Virus record (IMG/VR): IMGVR_UViG_3300047476_001839
Location: 1-56,502 of that record
Source of the DNA: a virus
DNA: 56,502 nt
Strand: one strand, 5' to 3'
Below are positions 52,659 through 56,502 of this stretch, one piece after another. The notes below the pieces were generated by a model. That model was not told the DNA's origin. It saw nothing but the letters and a program-made list of their open reading frames with translations, and did not search any database. Within the stretch, counting starts at the first letter, position 1; the number at the start of each line of letters is the position of its first letter. A program made the position numbers and the translations under genes.

Positions 52659-53072
52659 ATGGTTTATGCGTGTCTTTCTTTATTTTTGTTAGTATGTTAT
52701 TTACTTTATATTATTAAGTATGTTAAAGACAATAATTTTACTTTAATGAAATTGAATAATTTTTTGAACGATGAGTTGAATAGTTATAAGTCTTCTCAAT
52801 CAAATCTATATTACAAGTTGAAAGAACTGGAATCTTTATCTGAGGAAAGCAAAAAGCAAATTGAAGATTTGATGAGCCAGAAAGAAATTCATTATTTTCC
52901 AGTAGATAGCAAGGTTAAATGGCTTGATAAAACTGGAGAAGAAGAGTTTGGAATGGTTTGTGATGATTTCTTTTCAGATGGTAAGCATTTTGTAGTTGTA
53001 AGGGCAATTAAGAAGGATAAGGTGACAAACAGATATCACTCTATTGCTGCAGAAAGAATTGTAAAGATGTAA
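52659..53072 (+). CDS. membrane-anchored coiled-coil protein
   Basis: RBS AGGAG. One hydrophobic helix (residues 2-19), a coiled coil (about 30-70), then a small beta domain (VKWLDKTGEEEFGMV...). Spanin- or chaperone-like layout, function unknown. Confidence 0.65.
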   Translation: MVYACLSLFLLVCYLLYIIKYVKDNNFTLMKLNNFLNDELNSYKSSQSNLYYKLKELESLSEESKKQIEDLMSQKEIHYFPVDSKVKWLDKTGEEEFGMVCDDFFSDGKHFVVVRAIKKDKVTNRYHSIAAERIVKM

Positions 53073-53102
53073 CAAAAAACCCTCCTTTCGGAGGGTTTTT
53101 TG
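53073..53102 (+). terminator. bidirectional terminator
   Basis: AAAAAACCCTCC-TTTC-GGAGGGTTTTTT between converging genes. Confidence 0.9.
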
Positions 53103-53588
53103 TTAATAATGTTCTTTGATATATTTTCCACAATATAGATTAATTAAATAAGCAATATTGTCGTATGGTTTATCCAATCCTCTAATCTGCTTTAGTATTT
53201 CTTCTGTAATAACATCGTCAACTGTGTAATCAGGAGTGTCATATTCTTCTGGTACATTTCTGACAAAATAAGTTGATACTAATAATCCTATAGCATCTTT
53301 CACATCATCAGCATCTTCCATATAGTCTTTAACTTCTTCAGATGTAGTGCGTTGTTCACCAGTTTGTATAGGTTTATATACTGGAATAGGTTGGTCTTTT
53401 ACTTCTTCGTAAACTCTAGTAAGGTTTTTAAAGTTTTCTGTGGAGTCTGGATCTTGATTTACGTCTGGATGATATTTTCTAGCAAGTGTTCTATAATTGC
53501 TTTTAATATCATCAGAAGTTGTGGCGTTATTGGTAAGTTCTGACATTAATTGTTCGTCATTGACAATAGTTGCTAATCTATACCACAT
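53103..53588 (-). CDS. J-domain (DnaJ-like) protein
   Basis: Residues ~15-63 form a J domain: IKSNYRTLARKYHPDVNQD with HPD at 40-42 and FKNLTRVYEEV after it. J domains stimulate the ATPase of Hsp70/DnaK, so the phage may recruit host DnaK for assembly or replication. The start MWYRLA matches the start of the next gene (MWYRKA). Confidence 0.85.
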   Translation of the reverse strand: MWYRLATIVNDEQLMSELTNNATTSDDIKSNYRTLARKYHPDVNQDPDSTENFKNLTRVYEEVKDQPIPVYKPIQTGEQRTTSEEVKDYMEDADDVKDAIGLLVSTYFVRNVPEEYDTPDYTVDDVITEEILKQIRGLDKPYDNIAYLINLYCGKYIKEHY

Positions 53589-53589
53589 A

Positions 53590-54345
53590 TTAATATCCGC
53601 CGTATCTAGCCTTCATAATTTTTAAATATTGAGACCTTAAATTATTTGGTAAGAAGTTTGCTCCTATGCCGTGTTTTGCCATTAAGTTAAGCCATTCAGT
53701 TTTGCCATCTCTACTCATGATTTTAGGGGCCATTTCATTAATAAGTTTTGTCATTCTTGCAAACTTATCATTAACTACATGGCTAATTTGTTCATCTAAA
53801 ACTGGTGAATCATAAGTGTTGAAAAAGCTAATTACTTCTGAATTATGTCTTCTAATTTCGTCTTGTTCTTCTGGAGTTTGAGTGGCAATATACTGTTTCA
53901 TTTTAGGCAATTTTGCTTGTTCTTTTTGTATGATATCTCCAAGGTACTTATCAAGACTTTCAAAATATGATTTTATGCTTTCTAATTCAGGAATAAATCT
54001 TGAGTCAACTGGCATATACCTTTCTAACGTTTTAGATAAATCAATGAAACTTTGAATAGAATTTGCTGTTCCCGATATATTTGAGTGCATCTCTTCACAA
54101 TCAACTATAATTCCTTTAAACGTACCATCAATATCTTCATTTCTGATTGGTGGGATTTCAATTTTAGGATTTACTCTTATAGCACCAGAGGGAGAAGTAT
54201 ATTCTTCACCTGATCGTACTTTTTGGAATAAGTTTTCAACATCTTCCAAACCTTTTTCTTCTTCCATAAAATCTATGACTTGTTCTCTCTCTGCAGGAAA
54301 TTGTCTATTGAGATCATTCAAATCCATTGCTTTTCGATACCACAT
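53590..54345 (-). CDS. hypothetical helical 251-aa protein, MWYR start
   Basis: Charged, mostly helical, with the MWYRKA opening shared with the J-domain gene 1 bp downstream. Possibly a structural or scaffold component. Not recognised. Confidence 0.65.
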   Translation of the reverse strand: MWYRKAMDLNDLNRQFPAEREQVIDFMEEEKGLEDVENLFQKVRSGEEYTSPSGAIRVNPKIEIPPIRNEDIDGTFKGIIVDCEEMHSNISGTANSIQSFIDLSKTLERYMPVDSRFIPELESIKSYFESLDKYLGDIIQKEQAKLPKMKQYIATQTPEEQDEIRRHNSEVISFFNTYDSPVLDEQISHVVNDKFARMTKLINEMAPKIMSRDGKTEWLNLMAKHGIGANFLPNNLRSQYLKIMKARYGGY

Positions 54346-54346
54346 T

Positions 54347-55333
54347 TTATTTACCTTTCTCCGATTCTGATAGTTGTTGTAAGTCGTTAATAATATTTCC
54401 CAATTGTTTATAGAATTGTTTATTATATTTTGGATTTGTATTCATTTCTTTTAAAAATGATGGGTCAAAAGATTCACTAAATTCTGGATATGTTCTTACC
54501 AATAATGCTTCTAAAGTTTTGAATTTATCTGAAGATGGATTTTTGAGAATATTAATAATTGTTTCAATATGTTTCTGATTAGTATATTGGGGACTTCTTG
54601 AAACTGATTTTTTAATTCCCATAAGGTTTGAAGCAGAAAACATTCTAATGAAATCTTTTAAGTTGGCTGGTTTTTCTAGTTCTGAATTAAAATAAGGATG
54701 ATCACCAGCTTTTAGTCTTCTTATTACATTTTCATATTTTTGTGGTGTAAATTGTTCTCTTAAATCTAACAAATCCTCTTCGTCTTGTGGACCAGATCTT
54801 CTTCCAGAAAAGTGTCTGAACAATTTTTCCACAAGTTCTTCATATGATGGAAGTATTGAGTCTTTTTGTATTTTTTGTATACCTAGAGCAAGTGCAATAT
54901 TAGATTCATCCATTATATTCGATACTTTTTCTGGAATTTTTTGCATTCTAGGATCTTGTAAATGTTGGAGTTCGTGGTGAATTGTTCCTTTTAATAATTC
55001 AAGTTGATTTTTAGCAACTTCTTCTGGTAATGAAATTGCTGATAATTCTACGAGAAATTTGCCCAAATTATTAGGGTCATCTTCAAAAAACACATCTTTT
55101 AAATTAGGGAAAATACTCATCAAACCATTCTTAAGCTTCATTTGGTTTATGAGATATGTTTCACCTATATCCATTACACTCTGGTCTACAAGTGAATCTA
55201 TTTCTTGATCTGTCGCTTCGTGTGTGATTATTCCTTGAGCGGCAGTGATAATTCTGGTGACATTATCAGCTTCTTTGTAATAACCTTTTCTGTCTAATAA
55301 ATAAGCATGTTCTAATAAATCTTTAATATACAT
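54347..55333 (-). CDS. HExxH metallopeptidase-like protein
   Basis: HELQH (His120, Glu121, His124) in GTIHHELQHLQD is a zincin active-site motif. The N-terminus (LLDRKGYYKEADNVTRII) resembles the LDxxGLxxEA segment of the genes at 51531 and 52014. 328 aa. It could be a maturation protease or an inactive structural relative. First gene of a three-gene minus operon with 1-bp gaps. Confidence 0.65.
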   Translation of the reverse strand: MYIKDLLEHAYLLDRKGYYKEADNVTRIITAAQGIITHEATDQEIDSLVDQSVMDIGETYLINQMKLKNGLMSIFPNLKDVFFEDDPNNLGKFLVELSAISLPEEVAKNQLELLKGTIHHELQHLQDPRMQKIPEKVSNIMDESNIALALGIQKIQKDSILPSYEELVEKLFRHFSGRRSGPQDEEDLLDLREQFTPQKYENVIRRLKAGDHPYFNSELEKPANLKDFIRMFSASNLMGIKKSVSRSPQYTNQKHIETIINILKNPSSDKFKTLEALLVRTYPEFSESFDPSFLKEMNTNPKYNKQFYKQLGNIINDLQQLSESEKGK

Positions 55334-55408
55334 TTGAATCTCTTGCTGATAATGTCACTAATATATATTTTGTTATAAAATTTCTTTCTATCCTTGTATA
55401 TATTTAGT

Positions 55409-55759
55409 GTGGAAATCTTAAATTATACCGGTAGAGTAATTGCTTTGTATGTTAATAAGTCATGGGTTACTTATTTTCCTAATGGTAATGCAAAGTTAAA
55501 AGAAGAAATTAAAACTGACGTTGATGACGTTATTGATATTAAAACATATTCATTGATAGGTATTGATAATCTTCCACATAGAGAAAGTAATGTTTTGATT
55601 GTTGTTGATAAAGAAGTGGCGATTCAAGCTTGGCGAGATTTAAGAGATGATGTTGTTTATATGCATTGTCCATTAGTAAAAGATGACAAACATAATTCTT
55701 TAGCCTCATTTAGCCTTGTTAAATGGAAGAATAGTTATGTGAGAATGAATTGCACTTAA
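55409..55759 (+). CDS. conserved phage protein (LNxTxHxV-like family), GTG start
   Basis: GTG 55409 opens VEILNYTGRVIALYV; later NLPHRESNVLIVVDKEVAIQAWRD and RDDVVY. The layout (ILNYT strand, VLIVVDxEVA, then R-x-DD-V) matches an uncharacterised family frequent in phages. -10 TATATT is 4 nt away, so possibly leaderless. Confidence 0.6.
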   Translation: MEILNYTGRVIALYVNKSWVTYFPNGNAKLKEEIKTDVDDVIDIKTYSLIGIDNLPHRESNVLIVVDKEVAIQAWRDLRDDVVYMHCPLVKDDKHNSLASFSLVKWKNSYVRMNCT

Positions 55760-55911
55760 TCTTATTTCTACAGCTATTATTTGGTATTATTAATGTACTT
55801 TTAGTAGCAATAACTATCAAGAATAAACCAAAAAACTGGGATTTTGCTTATTGGGTTTTTCTATATTGGGTGGTTTTTATAGAGTTTGAATGGTTTGTGC
55901 TTTTTGAATAA
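55750..55911 (+). CDS. 53-aa two-pass membrane protein (TTG start)
   Basis: TTG 55750 overlaps the previous gene by 10 bp with GAGAA upstream. Hydrophobic residues 1-22 and 34-52, Trp-rich. Function unknown. Confidence 0.5.
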   Translation: MHLILFLQLLFGIINVLLVAITIKNKPKNWDFAYWVFLYWVVFIEFEWFVLFE

Positions 55912-55940
55912 AAAAGAGGACTTTTCAGTCCTCTTTTTTA
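55911..55940. terminator. bidirectional terminator
   Basis: AAAGAGGAC-TTTTCA-GTCCTCTTT, A and T runs on the two sides. Confidence 0.85.
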
Positions 55941-56456
55941 TTTATCAGAATATGGATCTAGCTCATCCACATTAAATTCGGTTTGTGGGTATTTATTTCT
56001 TTTATCTAAAATATATGTGTTTTCATTACCTGTTATATTAAAATTTTCACATTCAGGATTTTCACATATGCCTTCAGGGTTGCTCAAATCACCACAGGAT
56101 TCACAAGTAGGAGCATTTTCATCATAAAGATCTCCAAGACCACCAGCAAAATCTTCATATGCGCCGGACATTTTTATGAATTTTGATTTAGTTTCTTTTG
56201 GAGGAAAATGTTTAGACACTTCAATGGTGCCAGAATTAAATGCCAATTTTTGATTAGTTTTATTTAATATATCAAGACTAATTCTGTAAATATTATCTTC
56301 AGACTTGGCTTGGTCTAATTCTTTTAAACTATCTAACTTTTCTTGTTGTTCAGTCAAAGCTGTTTCTTTTTCTTCTAAAGATTCTTCTAAGTTTGTGATA
56401 AGTTTTTGTCTATCAGCTGAATCTTCTTTTTGATTAATTTTAATATATTTGGACAT
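55938..56456 (-). CDS. coiled-coil protein with zinc-ribbon-like Cys
   Basis: A strong coiled coil (about residues 15-50) precedes a C-terminal CESCG...CENPEC with four Cys in two pairs, a likely zinc ribbon (about 115-140). Probably a structural or assembly protein of the right-hand module. Confidence 0.65.
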   Translation of the reverse strand: MSKYIKINQKEDSADRQKLITNLEESLEEKETALTEQQEKLDSLKELDQAKSEDNIYRISLDILNKTNQKLAFNSGTIEVSKHFPPKETKSKFIKMSGAYEDFAGGLGDLYDENAPTCESCGDLSNPEGICENPECENFNITGNENTYILDKRNKYPQTEFNVDELDPYSDK

Positions 56457-56502
56457 ATTGTTTCCTCAATTGTACTATTGATAATTTTACAAATAATGTG
56501 CG

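Overview
The window is a 56.5-kb, AT-rich stretch of what is most likely a large tailed bacteriophage genome. Supporting signs are dense packing of short genes with 1-20 bp overlaps, rIIA/rIIB-like genes, two ClpP-family proteases, a UV-damage endonuclease, a glycosyltransferase, HNH endonucleases beside tRNA genes, eight clear tRNAs plus one odd one, and a J-domain protein in a probable virion module. The host cannot be named from sequence. Promoters are sigma70-like (TTGACA, 17 bp, TATAAT/TATACT). More than twenty genes have a -10 box only 5-7 nt before ATG and so should make leaderless mRNAs, which implies a host that translates leaderless mRNA well.

Layout. (1) 1-14.7 kb: mixed-strand block with a cut-off minus-strand gene, a hypothetical gene, a radical-SAM gene with a downstream operon, a minus-strand glycosyltransferase-ClpP pair, an HhH-GPD glycosylase-like gene, many small genes and UVDE. 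This block is saturated with TTCGAG on the plus strand only, whichever way the genes run. (2) 14.7-42.8 kb: plus-strand cassettes, each built as gene(s), GC-rich terminator, ~66-bp AT-rich palindrome (TTATTAAC...GTTAATAA), promoter. It opens with three more GC-rich genes (DUF932-like, rIIA-like, rIIB-like) and holds a tRNA-Leu(UAA) with a 206-nt group I intron followed by an HNH gene, several structured-RNA candidates, a helicase-like ATPase, a second ClpP, a tRNA cluster and many orphan small genes. (3) 42.8-50.3 kb: the same cassette design, mostly on the minus strand, with small paralogues and three DUF2829-like genes (the family of the Thoeris inhibitor Tad2). (4) 50.3-51.3 kb: a gene-poor boundary with C-rich repeats, two long imperfect inverted repeats and a three-copy leader repeat. 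(5) 51.3-56.5 kb: a different module without palindromes, with proteins sharing an N-terminal LDxxGLxxEA segment or a MWYR start, a J-domain protein, an HELQH protein and a CxxCH mini-protein; probably virion or late genes.

How the parts fit: region 2-3 looks like the early takeover/accessory region, where each cassette is insulated by a terminator plus palindrome and fired by a promoter carrying the self-complementary 12-mer TGACATATGTCA or a variant. Several apparent ORFs read backwards through these promoters, so I moved their starts to the leaderless ATG. Functional names rest on motifs read by eye; no database search was possible.
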